Shown here piece after piece: positions 26,701-36,222 of a stretch of 64,000 nt of DNA. The DNA lies in contig NZ_JAQWGS010000002.1 of assembly GCF_029238095.1 (NCBI RefSeq), forward strand, positions 1-64,000, read 5' to 3'. The first letter of the stretch is position 1. Every line of letters starts with the position of its first letter. Source of the stretch: Lacinutrix sp. (GTDB taxonomy: Bacteria; Bacteroidota; Bacteroidia; Flavobacteriales; Flavobacteriaceae). Made by a program: the position numbers and the translations under genes. Below the pieces are notes generated by a model that saw only the letters and a list, made by a program, of their open reading frames with translations, was not told where the DNA came from and ran no database searches.

Positions 26701-29700
26701 TGGATTACCATTAGCGAGTGTATTATTTGCAATACCTAAAGATTTCATTTTTTCCAAAATGTCTAAAGGCAAATCAATTTCGTTTGCTGTAGGCCATAAT
26801 GCTGCACTTGATGTTCCAACAGATACTTTTAAAGGCACTTCTATTTGGTAATAATTTTGTGTTAAATCGTTACCCATTCTTATAAAACCTACCAATTCAT
26901 CATCTTGAAGACCAGGTAAATCACCATCTTCTGCATGCATAAACATTCTAATACGTTTGTATTGTCTCATGTCTACACTAATATTCTTGAATACTGCTCT
27001 AGAGTCTTTTTGCTGTAAATCGCATACATTAACTACTAAAGATTGCTCGTTTTGGTCTATTATGGTGTTATTGTTATTTAAACGCTCTGGCACTACTCCT
27101 GGTGGAGACTCGTAACTACCATCATTTTCTTGAGTACTAACAACGCCTACAGTAAAATCTGTATCGTTAAAATCTGCTGGTGTTGGACCTCCATCTAATG
27201 CTAATTGATAGCGTCTCCAATCACTACGTACCAAATCTAATGTACCAAAACGGAATGTTGTTTGCTCAGAAAAATCATTAAGAAACATTCTCGCAAAACG
27301 GATAGATCTTAAATCTGTTATCCCATTTCTTGCAACTACATGCTCTCCTTGTACTGGTATTCTAAATTGATACCAGCGTATTTGCTCTGTATCACCGTTT
27401 GGTAAGACTCTTGGGCGGATTTTTACATCTCTAATAAATTCTCCTATTGGGTTAGTAGGTGCTATCTCTCCTAAGTTATTTAAAGGTAAATTTTGTCTGG
27501 TTACTTCTAGTTCATATTCAAAATAACTATCGATAGTGTTCATCGTGTTATCTCTATTAATATCTTCTACATCTGGTTGTGTAGTTGATCCTCTATTGGT
27601 ATCGCTAAAAGCATCTGGTGAATTTCCTTGTACATTATTATAGCGCTTATAACGCTCTAAAATATCTCCTTCGGCTGCAAGATAATATTGGTAATTATCG
27701 GCAGATGGATCAGGTAATGCAGCAATTGATGCTGGTATAGGTTGTGGGTTTCCAGGATTTATTGTTGGATCTGCAATACTCATTTCTTCCAAATCGTCGT
27801 AACCATCGTAGCCAACATCTTGATTTGTACGCTCTTCTCCTACTGAATCAAATGCATAAATTAAGGCTTGATTTTGTGGTATTGCCCATGGTGTAACATC
27901 ATTTTGCAATAACGAAACATTACCATCTTTTGGTAAGCCGTTTTCATATTGCTTTTTTCCATCTTTTAAGACATCTTCAGAAATACTTCCTAAATTAAAA
28001 ACTAATTTTCCACCTGGATTTGTTGGATTTTCTTGAAAAGGATCTTGCATCCAAAACTCAATATATTCAACATTAGCTTGCTCAAAATCTGTAGATGTTA
28101 TCTGTCTTGTAATTCCTGCCCAACCATCATTAGGGTTTACTAGTGTGGAACCATCTGGAGTTAAATTAGTATCGCTAAAATTATAAGGTCCTCTTTCTGT
28201 TGGATAATATGTTAGATCTAATGTGTTTAATACTGCTGTTTGTCCTTGTGCTATGTCCTGTTCTGGGAATAATTCATTAACAAAAACACGAGAAGTATAT
28301 ATATTTGAAATGTCGTCGTCATCTATACCATTTGGTCTTTGCCCACTGTAAAAAATAGGATCTATTGTATACCAGTTTAACAAGGCTCTATCGTAACCAC
28401 TTCTTAATCCACTAAAGGCATCGAAAGCCGTTGTTCCATTTAGCGCCAATGGTCTACTTGACAAAAACCAAGATTGAGGAGATTTTAAATCGATACCGTT
28501 TTGACTACCCTCGAAATCATCTATATAAGCTGTTGCTTCTCCATTAAAATCGGTTCCTTTTGGTGCTCCTGGTAACAAATAAGCAAATTCACCACGAACA
28601 GATAAGTTTGATGGCGCATCAGTATCTATGTTAGGTAATTTATTTGCTAGTCTTGTAAAAAATGGAACTTCTGTAGAATAGTTACCATTAAAACCTAAAA
28701 TAGTATTATTAATAGGTTCGTTATTATAGTTTGCTTTTTGGGTGATTGGTCTTTCGTTTAAATTAATGTACGTAGCACCAAGTAAGAAATTCTCGTTAAA
28801 CTGATGCTCTATATTTAACCCTGTATAACGCTTGGTTTGTTGCCCAAAAACCGAATTATTTTCTGTAGTAACTTGAATTGGTGTGTTTGATGCTTTTAAA
28901 GCTTCATCAACTATAAAAACACGTCCTAATTGATAATTTACAGTGTAATCTTGCCCTTCTACTAGAACACGTCCTCCAGCGGTTACTTTCACAGAACCTC
29001 TAGGTACATTAAATCCTCCAATAGGAATTCCATTTCCTCCTGAAGATTTATAGCGTCCTTTTATTTGAAACTTATTCTTTTGAGCTTCATCTAATGCAGC
29101 TGTTTTTGTTGCTTTATATAATATGTCGTAAACATATTTTTCTTGATTTGGATTTGAATAAGTATCAGATTCGTAATCAAAAGCATTGTTTCCAGTATTG
29201 CCATCATTATCTAAAACATCAAATAAATATCGTCCAAAAGGTTCAACTTTTGTAAAGACAATTTTTCCATTTTCAGGTAAAACTGTTAAACCATTTACAA
29301 AATCGAAAAAACCATCTCCTTTAGCTTGAGGATCGTTATTAAAGTTTAATCTATCGAAATTAAATAAACGCAATAAGGTTGTTTGTTCAATTGGTTCACC
29401 TTCAAAATCAACACCAAAAGGAGAACCCTCTACAGCAGTTATATAGTTTAAGGCTGCAGATTCGTTATAAAAAATGTTTAATTTAAAATCTTCTTGACTA
29501 AGTTGATATGCACCTGTATCGTAGATATTTTTCATCATTAAATCCCAAATAGGTTGAGAGACAGATGTTATACTACTTTTTAATAATTTTAGAATTAAGT
29601 TGTTATTAGTAACGTTAGTCACTTCTCCTGTTCCATTTGTTTCTACAGCAGTTGCATCTATACCATCGTTGGCAAATTCACCAACTTGAAATACCTGACC

Positions 29701-31116
29701 TCCAACTGTATACTGAAACGCGACAGCGACTACTTCGTCATTAGTTAATCTTTGGTTTAGTGAGATATAACCTAACTGTGTATTTAATGAATACTCTTGT
29801 CCTTCTTGTAATTTTCTTGTGTTTTCTAGTTTAGCATAATCAAAACCTTCATTAAATCCAGGCACTAAAATTCCTGCTTGAACTGTAGCAACATCTCTAA
29901 CAGCTTGAGTTAATTGTGAACCTGGTCCACCAATATTTGTAGGGTCTAAACGGTTGTTTCCGTTGTCTGGAAAAGCACCAGGTCCTGCAGTAACAACTAC
30001 ACCTGGATTTCCAATAACTGTAGATTCTCCAATATCTTGTAATGCAACTATGTTTCGAACGTTTTCTGTTCTATTACTTCTATTAGTCACCCAAACTTCT
30101 GCTCTTGTAATTTGAACATTTGTATTAATGAACGGATAGTTTTCAAGGGCTTTATCATAGTTTTCACGAAAATATTGTGCTAAGAAAAAATGCCTGTTCT
30201 CATCATAATCACGAATAAAGAAATCGAATTCGTCTAATGTTCCTCCACCTTGAGCAACTACTGATCTTGAGTCAGATCTTTGTTCAGAAAACACTGCTGT
30301 AACTGTGGTTTTTCCAAACTGCAACTTAGTTTTTACTCCAAATAAAGTTTGTGCGCCCGAAATTAGAGAACTGTTTAATGGCATATTTACGTTACCTACT
30401 TCTATTTTTTGAAGAATAGAGTCTTCTCCACCTCCTAAAGTTGGATCGTATTCTAATTTTACTATTTGTTGAAAGTCGAAACTTGCTTCTGTATCGTAAT
30501 TGGCAGTAACTTGTAGTCTTTTTCCAACCTTACCTAATAAACTTAAACTAATTCTTTGGTCAAAATCAAAAGTGAAATTACTCCTGTTTTGCGGAGAAAA
30601 GGAAGGATTATCTTGTTTTGTATACAACACCCCCAAATCCATTTCTAAATTTCCTTGAGGCACCACTTCTATGGTATTACCACCAAAAATGGTTTCAAAA
30701 AGGCCAGAGTCTATAGTAAATTCTGGCAACAAATTCTTTTTCTGTTCTTCTGAAGCGTCTTTTTTACCATCAATGGCATTTATTTTATCTTGATAATAGC
30801 CTTTTAAATTTTCTTTAAACACCAAGTCTTGATATTCTTTTGGTGTTAAAATTATAGGATAATTAATATTAAAACTTCCTACTGTTTCTGTGTAAACATA
30901 TCTATCTGTAATGGGATCGTATGTATATTTTGAAGTAATACTATTTGGGTTTGGCATTAAAATATCGCCAAAACTAAACCCTGTTTTTGTTGTATCTGTT
31001 TCTACAGTAGGATCAGGTTCAACTTGAGCAAAAGCACTAAAGCATAATAAAAATGCTAACACGAATAATGCACAGTGTTTAATTGATTTATAAAAGTAAA
31101 GGTTAGTTGTATTCAA
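23764..31116 (-). CDS. sprA: Type IX secretion outer-membrane translocon SprA (Sov)
   Basis: This 2450-residue protein is of the size and composition of SprA, the giant beta-barrel translocon of type IX secretion that is also required for gliding. It has a signal peptide (residues 1 to about 31, ending CFSAFAQ) and long regions of alternating beta strands. Characteristic segments include AYLLPGAPKGTDFNGEATAYIDDFEGSQNGIDLKSPQSW and GEVWFNELRLSDMDNEGGWAA, and it ends on a beta strand, TIRSGLTLRYNFGN. It starts 6 bp after ruvA, giving the order maeB-ruvA-sprA that I recall from other Flavobacteriaceae. It would export proteins such as the adhesin at the left edge of the window. Confidence 0.95.
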   Translation of the reverse strand: MNTTNLYFYKSIKHCALFVLAFLLCFSAFAQVEPDPTVETDTTKTGFSFGDILMPNPNSITSKYTYDPITDRYVYTETVGSFNINYPIILTPKEYQDLVFKENLKGYYQDKINAIDGKKDASEEQKKNLLPEFTIDSGLFETIFGGNTIEVVPQGNLEMDLGVLYTKQDNPSFSPQNRSNFTFDFDQRISLSLLGKVGKRLQVTANYDTEASFDFQQIVKLEYDPTLGGGEDSILQKIEVGNVNMPLNSSLISGAQTLFGVKTKLQFGKTTVTAVFSEQRSDSRSVVAQGGGTLDEFDFFIRDYDENRHFFLAQYFRENYDKALENYPFINTNVQITRAEVWVTNRSNRTENVRNIVALQDIGESTVIGNPGVVVTAGPGAFPDNGNNRLDPTNIGGPGSQLTQAVRDVATVQAGILVPGFNEGFDYAKLENTRKLQEGQEYSLNTQLGYISLNQRLTNDEVVAVAFQYTVGGQVFQVGEFANDGIDATAVETNGTGEVTNVTNNNLILKLLKSSITSVSQPIWDLMMKNIYDTGAYQLSQEDFKLNIFYNESAALNYITAVEGSPFGVDFEGEPIEQTTLLRLFNFDRLNFNNDPQAKGDGFFDFVNGLTVLPENGKIVFTKVEPFGRYLFDVLDNDGNTGNNAFDYESDTYSNPNQEKYVYDILYKATKTAALDEAQKNKFQIKGRYKSSGGNGIPIGGFNVPRGSVKVTAGGRVLVEGQDYTVNYQLGRVFIVDEALKASNTPIQVTTENNSVFGQQTKRYTGLNIEHQFNENFLLGATYINLNERPITQKANYNNEPINNTILGFNGNYSTEVPFFTRLANKLPNIDTDAPSNLSVRGEFAYLLPGAPKGTDFNGEATAYIDDFEGSQNGIDLKSPQSWFLSSRPLALNGTTAFDAFSGLRSGYDRALLNWYTIDPIFYSGQRPNGIDDDDISNIYTSRVFVNELFPEQDIAQGQTAVLNTLDLTYYPTERGPYNFSDTNLTPDGSTLVNPNDGWAGITRQITSTDFEQANVEYIEFWMQDPFQENPTNPGGKLVFNLGSISEDVLKDGKKQYENGLPKDGNVSLLQNDVTPWAIPQNQALIYAFDSVGEERTNQDVGYDGYDDLEEMSIADPTINPGNPQPIPASIAALPDPSADNYQYYLAAEGDILERYKRYNNVQGNSPDAFSDTNRGSTTQPDVEDINRDNTMNTIDSYFEYELEVTRQNLPLNNLGEIAPTNPIGEFIRDVKIRPRVLPNGDTEQIRWYQFRIPVQGEHVVARNGITDLRSIRFARMFLNDFSEQTTFRFGTLDLVRSDWRRYQLALDGGPTPADFNDTDFTVGVVSTQENDGSYESPPGVVPERLNNNNTIIDQNEQSLVVNVCDLQQKDSRAVFKNISVDMRQYKRIRMFMHAEDGDLPGLQDDELVGFIRMGNDLTQNYYQIEVPLKVSVGTSSAALWPTANEIDLPLDILEKMKSLGIANNTLANGNPTFYDIFGEELVPVTNEFAGYNTPGRDKHRVAIKGNPNFGAVRTLMVGVKNGTTNPQCGEVWFNELRLSDMDNEGGWAAVMSVDTNFADFANVSATGRMSTAGFGSVDQGPQERSREEIKQYDIVTNVNIGQLLPKKWGIQLPFNYGVGEELITPEYDQQYQDLKLQNRIDAAETAEQKKTIREQSEEYTRRRSINFIGVRKVRTGDSKPRFYDVENLTFNHSYNKVEHRDFEIERSIDKQTRTGASYAYNFEPKVIEPFKKNDSLFTGKYWKLLKDFNLNLMPASFAINTDINRQFNRQRFREVELGGNNIGLEELFRRNYNFDFQSTLNWNLTKSLSLNFAVANNNIVRNYFQDNIINGEQDPSLDVWDGYFDIGDANRRSQTLGINYEVPFNKFPALDFIKATYAYQGLYQWQKGSDLFGELVADDGLTYDLGNSISNGNTHNINSSLDMRKFYKYLGIKKKRVINNNNKISRTGRGNTPKGGLKKEDTNNLKDTKDGIVAKDGKNANAPQTKKKGSLGTDITNFGIGILTSVKRVQINYSENNGTFLPGFLDTPGFISASKPTFGYTLGSQSDIRDLAARNGWLTVFPDFNQQYTKNHTEQLDISANLEPFNDLKIDLIGSRTYAENYTENYRVENNEYRSLTPNVFGNFNISTFTLPTAFGKSDEISSEAFDAFRENRLIIARRLAAEKGANVNDVDAEGYPLGFGKTSQAVLLPAFLSAYTGQNASKTKLGAFRNIPIPNWDIKYTGLMNFKWFKKRFKRFSLSHGYRSSYTINQFRTNLDFNGIDYSEPYASQPSDDIDQAGNFKNAELYSNINLTELFSPLIRIDMEMKNSVKILAEVRKDRLLSLSFDNNLMTEIQGNEFTLGLGYRFKDVRIKSKLAGPKKAIVSDLVMEANLSIRDNKTIIRYLDLENNQITNGQTIYGLKYNANYSFSKNLTGIFYFDYTFSEYAISTAFPQTTIRSGLTLRYNFGN

Positions 31117-31122
31117 AATTTA

Positions 31123-31704
31123 CTATAATTTTTTTAAAGCTTGTTTAATAAGGGCTTCAACGGTAGCCTCTGGTTCGGCAAGTACTATTTTGTCCACCAC
31201 ACGTTCTGCTTGTTTTTTTGCAAAACCAAGCACTTCTAATGCAGATAACGCTTCATCTTTGTTGGTATTGTTTCTATTTACAGAAACTTCGTCAATATCG
31301 TAAATTTTAATGATTTTATCCTTTAAATCAATAATTACACGCTGAGCTGTTTTTACACCAATGCCTTTTACAGACTGAATAAGTGCTACATCTTCAGTTG
31401 CAATTCCTTCACGTATTTGTTTTGGTGTTAAAGAAGAAAGCATGGTTCTTGCTGTATTGGTACCAATTCCACTTACTGAAATTAATAATCTAAAAACTTC
31501 TCTTTCGCCTTTGGTTACAAAACCATAAAGACTGTGAGCGTCTTCTTTTACATGAAGGTGTGTGTATAACTGTATGTTTTCCTGTTCAGGAATTTGAGAA
31601 AAAGTATTTAAAGATATATTTAATAAATAACCAACACCATTGCAGTCTATAACAATATCTGTTGGATTTTTTTCCACCAATTTCCCTTTAATATGTGTAA
31701 TCAT
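31123..31704 (-). CDS. ruvA: Holliday junction helicase subunit RuvA
   Basis: This 193-residue protein starts MITHIKGKLVEKNPTDIVIDCNGVGYLLNIS (OB fold), followed by helix-hairpin-helix motifs (LLISVSGIGTNTARTMLSSL and IQSVKGIGVKTAQRVIIDLKDK) and a C-terminal domain III that contacts RuvB (ALSALEVLGFAKKQAERVV). RuvA binds the four-way junction and guides RuvB. ruvB is 11 kb away, so the two are not in one operon here. Confidence 0.96.
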   Translation of the reverse strand: MITHIKGKLVEKNPTDIVIDCNGVGYLLNISLNTFSQIPEQENIQLYTHLHVKEDAHSLYGFVTKGEREVFRLLISVSGIGTNTARTMLSSLTPKQIREGIATEDVALIQSVKGIGVKTAQRVIIDLKDKIIKIYDIDEVSVNRNNTNKDEALSALEVLGFAKKQAERVVDKIVLAEPEATVEALIKQALKKL

Positions 31705-31755
31705 CTACGATTTCTGGTTATGCTTCCAAATGTAATAAAAATCTCGGACTAACCG

Positions 31756-34053
31756 CTATTCTGTTTTTTGGCTCATTAAAGCTTGTTTTCCTTTCTGTTG
31801 TGCATCTATTACTGCAATGGCTGTCATATTAACTATTTCGTCTACACTAGCATCTAACTGAAGGATATGTACAGGTTTACGTAAACCCATCATTATTGGA
31901 CCTATTGACTCTGCTTTATTTAATTCTTTAAGTAATTTATAGGTAATATTAGCAGATTCTAAATTTGGAAAAATTAGTGTATTTACTTTATGTCCAGATA
32001 ATTTTGAAAATGGAAAGATATCCTGAAGCATTTTGCTATTAAGAGCAAAATCGGTCTGCAATTCTCCATCGACTAATAAATCTGGATGTCTTCTGTGTAA
32101 ATAAGAGACTGCTTCTCTTACTTTTGTTGCTGTTTGATCTTTTGAAGATCCAAAATTTGAAAAACTAGTCATTGCCATTACTGGTTTTAAACCAAACATT
32201 TTAACAACACCAGAGGTCATTTGTGCAATTTTAATTAAGTCTTTTGCTGAAGGATTAATATTTATTGATGTATCACTTAAAAACATTGGTCCTCGCTCTG
32301 TCATCATTACATTTGTTGTAGCAATTCTTGTAGATCCTGGCGCAAGACCTATTAACTCTAGCATTGGCTTTACTACTTGAGGATAACTACGTGAGTAACC
32401 TGTAATTAGAGCGTCTGCATCTCCTTCGTTTATCATCATTGCAGCAAAATAATTACGTTCACGCATTAACTTTTGAGCCTCTAATAAAGTAACACCTCTA
32501 CGTTTACGTTGCTTCCAATAGACTTCGGCATACTTGTTTTTTTGGGCGTTTTGCTCATCTGTTTTAGGATCGATTATCAACACATCTGCATCAAATTCGA
32601 TTTCTTCTTTCAAGCGTTCTATTTCCTCTTTTCTTCCTAATAGAATTGGGATTGCAATACCATCGTCGTATACAATTTGTGCTGCTTTTAAAACATCAAT
32701 ATGGTCTGCTTCTGCATAAACCACACGTTTAGGAGCTGTTTTTGCACGATTATATAACAATCTTAAAATCTTATTGTCCGACCCTAAACGTTGCATAAGT
32801 TCCTCTTTATACTTATCCCAATCTTCTATTGGCTCTTTTGCAACACCGCTTTCCATAGCTGCTTTTGCTACTGCTGGTGGTACTTCTGATATTAATCTAG
32901 GATCGAATGGTTTAGGTATAATATAATCTTTACCAAATGTGAGTCTTGTCTCGTTGTAGGCAATATTTACTTGCTCTGGCACAGGTTCTTTAGCTAAATT
33001 AGCTAAGGCTTTAACTGCAGCCATTTTCATAGCTTCATTAATTTTAGTAGCGCGAACATCTAAAGCGCCTCTAAAAATAAATGGAAAACCAAGCACATTA
33101 TTTACTTGATTAGGATGGTCGCTACGTCCTGTAGCCATAATAATATCGTCTCTAGCGTCTATTGCTAATTGGTATTTTATTTCTGGATCTGGATTTGCCA
33201 TTGCAAAAACAATAGGATTTTTAGCCATTGATTTTAGCATATCTTGAGAGACAATATCTGAAGTTGAAAGTCCAATAAAAACATCGGCATCTTTCATGGC
33301 TTCATCAAGCGTATCTATTTTTCTATGCGTCGCAAATTCTGCTTTTTGTGAGGTTAAATTAGCTCTATCATCTCTAATAACACCTTTACTATCTAACATG
33401 ACTACATTTTCGCGTTTAGCTCCAAAGGCTAAATATAATCGTGTACAGGAAATTGCAGCTGCTCCAGCTCCGCTAACAACGATTTTTACTTCTTCAATTT
33501 TCTTCTTTGAAAGCTCTAAAGCATTTAATAAGGCTGCTGCCGAAATTATTGCTGTTCCATGTTGGTCGTCATGCATTACTGGAATATCCAATTCTGCTTT
33601 TAGACGTTTTTCAATTTCAAAAGCTTCAGGCGCTTTTATATCTTCGAGGTTTATACCACCAAAAGTTGGTGCTATATTTTTAACAGTAGCAATAAATTCT
33701 TCAATATTTTCAGTTCCTACTTCAATATCGAACACATCTATATCTGCAAATATTTTAAACAGCAACCCTTTACCTTCCATTACTGGTTTTGAGGCTTCAG
33801 GACCAATATTTCCTAATCCTAAAACAGCTGTTCCGTTAGAGATTACTGCAACAAGGTTTCCTTTTGCTGTATATTTATAAACGTTATTTACATCTTTTTG
33901 GATTTCTAAACAAGGCTCAGCAACACCAGGAGAATAGGCTAATGCTAAATCTCTTTGACTCGCATATTTCTTGGTTGGAACTACTTTTATTTTACCTGGA
34001 GTTGGTTTAGCGTGATAAACTAATGCTTCTCTTCTTTTGCTTTGTTTACTCAT
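31756..34053 (-). CDS. maeB: NADP-dependent malic enzyme with phosphotransacetylase-like domain (MaeB type)
   Basis: From the ATG at 34053 this is 765 residues (MSKQSKRREALVYHAKPTPGK); the frame reaches a TTG at 34077, which lies within the leader. Residues 1 to about 420 are the malic enzyme (AYSPGVAEPCLEI, DDQHGTAII, VVSGAGAAAISCTRLY), converting malate to pyruvate and CO2. The rest is the phosphotransacetylase-like domain typical of MaeB, usually regulatory (acetyl-CoA in E. coli). It is the first gene of the probable maeB-ruvA-sprA transcript, with a good promoter element upstream. Confidence 0.95.
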   Translation of the reverse strand: MSKQSKRREALVYHAKPTPGKIKVVPTKKYASQRDLALAYSPGVAEPCLEIQKDVNNVYKYTAKGNLVAVISNGTAVLGLGNIGPEASKPVMEGKGLLFKIFADIDVFDIEVGTENIEEFIATVKNIAPTFGGINLEDIKAPEAFEIEKRLKAELDIPVMHDDQHGTAIISAAALLNALELSKKKIEEVKIVVSGAGAAAISCTRLYLAFGAKRENVVMLDSKGVIRDDRANLTSQKAEFATHRKIDTLDEAMKDADVFIGLSTSDIVSQDMLKSMAKNPIVFAMANPDPEIKYQLAIDARDDIIMATGRSDHPNQVNNVLGFPFIFRGALDVRATKINEAMKMAAVKALANLAKEPVPEQVNIAYNETRLTFGKDYIIPKPFDPRLISEVPPAVAKAAMESGVAKEPIEDWDKYKEELMQRLGSDNKILRLLYNRAKTAPKRVVYAEADHIDVLKAAQIVYDDGIAIPILLGRKEEIERLKEEIEFDADVLIIDPKTDEQNAQKNKYAEVYWKQRKRRGVTLLEAQKLMRERNYFAAMMINEGDADALITGYSRSYPQVVKPMLELIGLAPGSTRIATTNVMMTERGPMFLSDTSININPSAKDLIKIAQMTSGVVKMFGLKPVMAMTSFSNFGSSKDQTATKVREAVSYLHRRHPDLLVDGELQTDFALNSKMLQDIFPFSKLSGHKVNTLIFPNLESANITYKLLKELNKAESIGPIMMGLRKPVHILQLDASVDEIVNMTAIAVIDAQQKGKQALMSQKTE

Positions 34054-34078
34054 GTTTTTTATCTTAAATAACAACAAG

Positions 34079-34086
34079 CAAATATA
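34079..34086 (-). promoter_or_regulatory. Putative -7 promoter element for maeB-ruvA-sprA
   Basis: The minus strand reads TATATTTG, a match to TAnnTTTG, 25 bp before the maeB ATG at 34053, in the 54-bp gap after the fructokinase stop. Confidence 0.5.
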
Positions 34087-34107
34087 AAGGTTTATAAATT
34101 TTTACTA

Positions 34108-35043
34108 TTAGATTTTTAATAATTCTGAAAGTACATTTATATTGTTTGGCAATCTTCCTACATTCTGTAATTTTAATGCTGCAAGTTTAAGCGCGATAAG
34201 CAAACATTCTTCAAGAGAATTTTTATTTATATATGCAAATAAAAAACCTGACCAAAAAGCGTCTCCAGCTCCAGTTGCATCCATTACTTTTGTGATTTTT
34301 ATTGCCGGAAGACTTAATACCTTTTTGCCTTTTTCTGAAAGAACAACTCCTTCTTTACCTAAAGTTAGGCAAACTATTTCTACACCTGCTTTGTGGAAAA
34401 AATTAAATATTTCTTGATGTGATAGTGTTTTGTTAAATAACCTAAACATATCATCTTCACTTATCTTTACCAAAGGATTATAAACACAATAAGATTTAAT
34501 AATTTTAGTAGCATTTGCTCTATCTTCCCAAATTTTTTCTGAAAAATTCACATCTATACTTAGTTTACAACCAGCTTCAAAAGCTTCTTTTGCTTTTACT
34601 AGAATAGTGTCTCTAGCAGGATTTTTACTTAGCGCAAAACAAGTGGTATGAAATATTTTAGATCGCTTTAGTAACTTTAATGGTATTTGATTTTCTTCAA
34701 TAATAAAATCTGCTTTTCGATAAGCAACAAAATCTGGTGTATCAATAGATCTTGAAACAAAAATTGTACTTGTTGGAGTTGTTTTTGATTTTTTTAAATA
34801 ATTGATATTTATATTTATTTCATTTAATCTTTCAATAATATATTCGCCAAAACCGTCTTCTCCAATAGTTGCAACTAAAGCTGTATTTAATCCTAGGCGT
34901 GCAGTATTCATAGCAACATTTGTTGGTGATCCACCTAAATATCTATGGTAATCTCTTGTCTTATTTATACCAACACCTTCTTGGTGTCCAATAAAATCGA
35001 CTAAAGCTTCACCTACACAAAGTATGTCTATATCCTTTTTCAT
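34108..35043 (-). CDS. PfkB-family sugar kinase, probable fructokinase
   Basis: This 311-residue ribokinase-fold kinase has the N-terminal PfkB signature YLGGSPTNVAMNTARLG (about 35-51) and the C-terminal signature VMDATGAGDAFWSGFLFA, where the Asp of GAGD is the catalytic base. No signal peptide is present, so it acts in the cytoplasm. Its place as last gene of the receptor-transporter-invertase operon argues that it phosphorylates fructose released from sucrose. Substrate identity is inference; other hexoses are possible. Confidence 0.85.
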   Translation of the reverse strand: MKKDIDILCVGEALVDFIGHQEGVGINKTRDYHRYLGGSPTNVAMNTARLGLNTALVATIGEDGFGEYIIERLNEINININYLKKSKTTPTSTIFVSRSIDTPDFVAYRKADFIIEENQIPLKLLKRSKIFHTTCFALSKNPARDTILVKAKEAFEAGCKLSIDVNFSEKIWEDRANATKIIKSYCVYNPLVKISEDDMFRLFNKTLSHQEIFNFFHKAGVEIVCLTLGKEGVVLSEKGKKVLSLPAIKITKVMDATGAGDAFWSGFLFAYINKNSLEECLLIALKLAALKLQNVGRLPNNINVLSELLKI

Positions 35044-35046
35044 TTT

Positions 35047-36222
35047 CTAAACTAACAATCTTTTTCCGTTAACATATTGCTGTAAAGCAATCTCTCCTGC
35101 TGCACTCCAAGCGCAATTTTCTACTCCTGTTGGTTGGCTTGTTTTACTATTAAAATTTTCGTAAAACCCAAACTCTTTTAATGCATTAAGTTTTTTAATA
35201 TGTGACAAAACATTAGTAGCCTTTTCTATATGGTTTTCAACTAAACTCATCCCATAAAATCCATTTACCATCTGCCATGTACCACCATTATGAAACTCGA
35301 AAGGAACATTTCTAAATTCGTATTTACAGTTATTTTCTAACAGCTTCCAATCTTCATGTTCTTTTGTAATTGGTTCCCAGAAAGCTGGTAATAGTTTTAA
35401 AGGAAGAGACGCTCTTAGTTTTTCTGAATACTTAATAATTTCTTCTTGAAAATCTGTATCTCCTAATCCAATTAATAGCGCAATACTATTACCCAAGGCA
35501 TCAAACATTGTTTGATATCCTGACGGATTTATTGAAGCCATCCAAAAACTCTTTTTTTCTAAGGTTTTATATGCCTTTGGATGAAATGGGTTTTTGTAAT
35601 CGGTTTTACGATAGTTACCTGCTAATTTTTCAGTAATATGATTTATTTTTTCTTGATATTCTGCGTTAGGAAATAAACTATTTATACATTTTAAAGCCCA
35701 AAGTCTTAACACTTGATCGTAGAAAATATGTCCTTCAGTAATATATTCATCTGCCCAATTTCCTGATCTTGGCACATAAATAAGATGATTATTATTAAAC
35801 TCCCAAGCTTCTAAAAGTTGTAAGCCTTTATTCATTTTAGGTTTTAACTCTTCAGCAAAATTTATATTTTTTGTTAAAGATGCATAATTACAAACGCCTA
35901 TAATAAACCATGATATTGTATCTACTCTTCCTGCTAATCCACCAAAGCTTACTTCGACTTTATTTTCATCATTAAAAAAAACATTAGAAGGAATATGTCC
36001 ATGTTTATGTTGGTTATCTGCTAAGGTAATTAGTGTGTTTTTGAACGTTTCTACCAGACTTTCATCTCCATCTAACAAAGCAGCTAAACCACAAATTACA
36101 CCATCTCTAGCCCAAACACGTTTGTAGTTTGTAATATCACTCGCGCTAGCTAAAAACCCTTTGTCGGATCTTGCTTTTGCTAATAACTCTGTGGCTTTTA
36201 TATAGGATTGTTCTGCTTTCAT
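35047..36222 (-). CDS. GH100-like glycoside hydrolase, probable cytoplasmic invertase
   Basis: This 391-residue (alpha/alpha)6-barrel protein matches the neutral/alkaline invertase family GH100: YKRVWARDG (33-41), the segment GRVDTISWFIIGV with Asp101 at the position of the family's catalytic Asp, and the family hallmark HNGGTW (311-316). It is shorter than cyanobacterial InvA (about 460 residues) and lacks a signal peptide, so sucrose would be split inside the cell. It is exactly adjacent to the transporter gene and 3 bp from the kinase gene. A relationship to amylo-alpha-1,6-glucosidases cannot be excluded from sequence alone. Confidence 0.75.
   Translation of the reverse strand: MKAEQSYIKATELLAKARSDKGFLASASDITNYKRVWARDGVICGLAALLDGDESLVETFKNTLITLADNQHKHGHIPSNVFFNDENKVEVSFGGLAGRVDTISWFIIGVCNYASLTKNINFAEELKPKMNKGLQLLEAWEFNNNHLIYVPRSGNWADEYITEGHIFYDQVLRLWALKCINSLFPNAEYQEKINHITEKLAGNYRKTDYKNPFHPKAYKTLEKKSFWMASINPSGYQTMFDALGNSIALLIGLGDTDFQEEIIKYSEKLRASLPLKLLPAFWEPITKEHEDWKLLENNCKYEFRNVPFEFHNGGTWQMVNGFYGMSLVENHIEKATNVLSHIKKLNALKEFGFYENFNSKTSQPTGVENCAWSAAGEIALQQYVNGKRLLV

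Noticed and set aside
33296-33880. 194-residue plus-strand ORF antisense to maeB
   Set aside because: It is fully contained in the well-supported malic enzyme frame on the other strand, with no family features or promoter.
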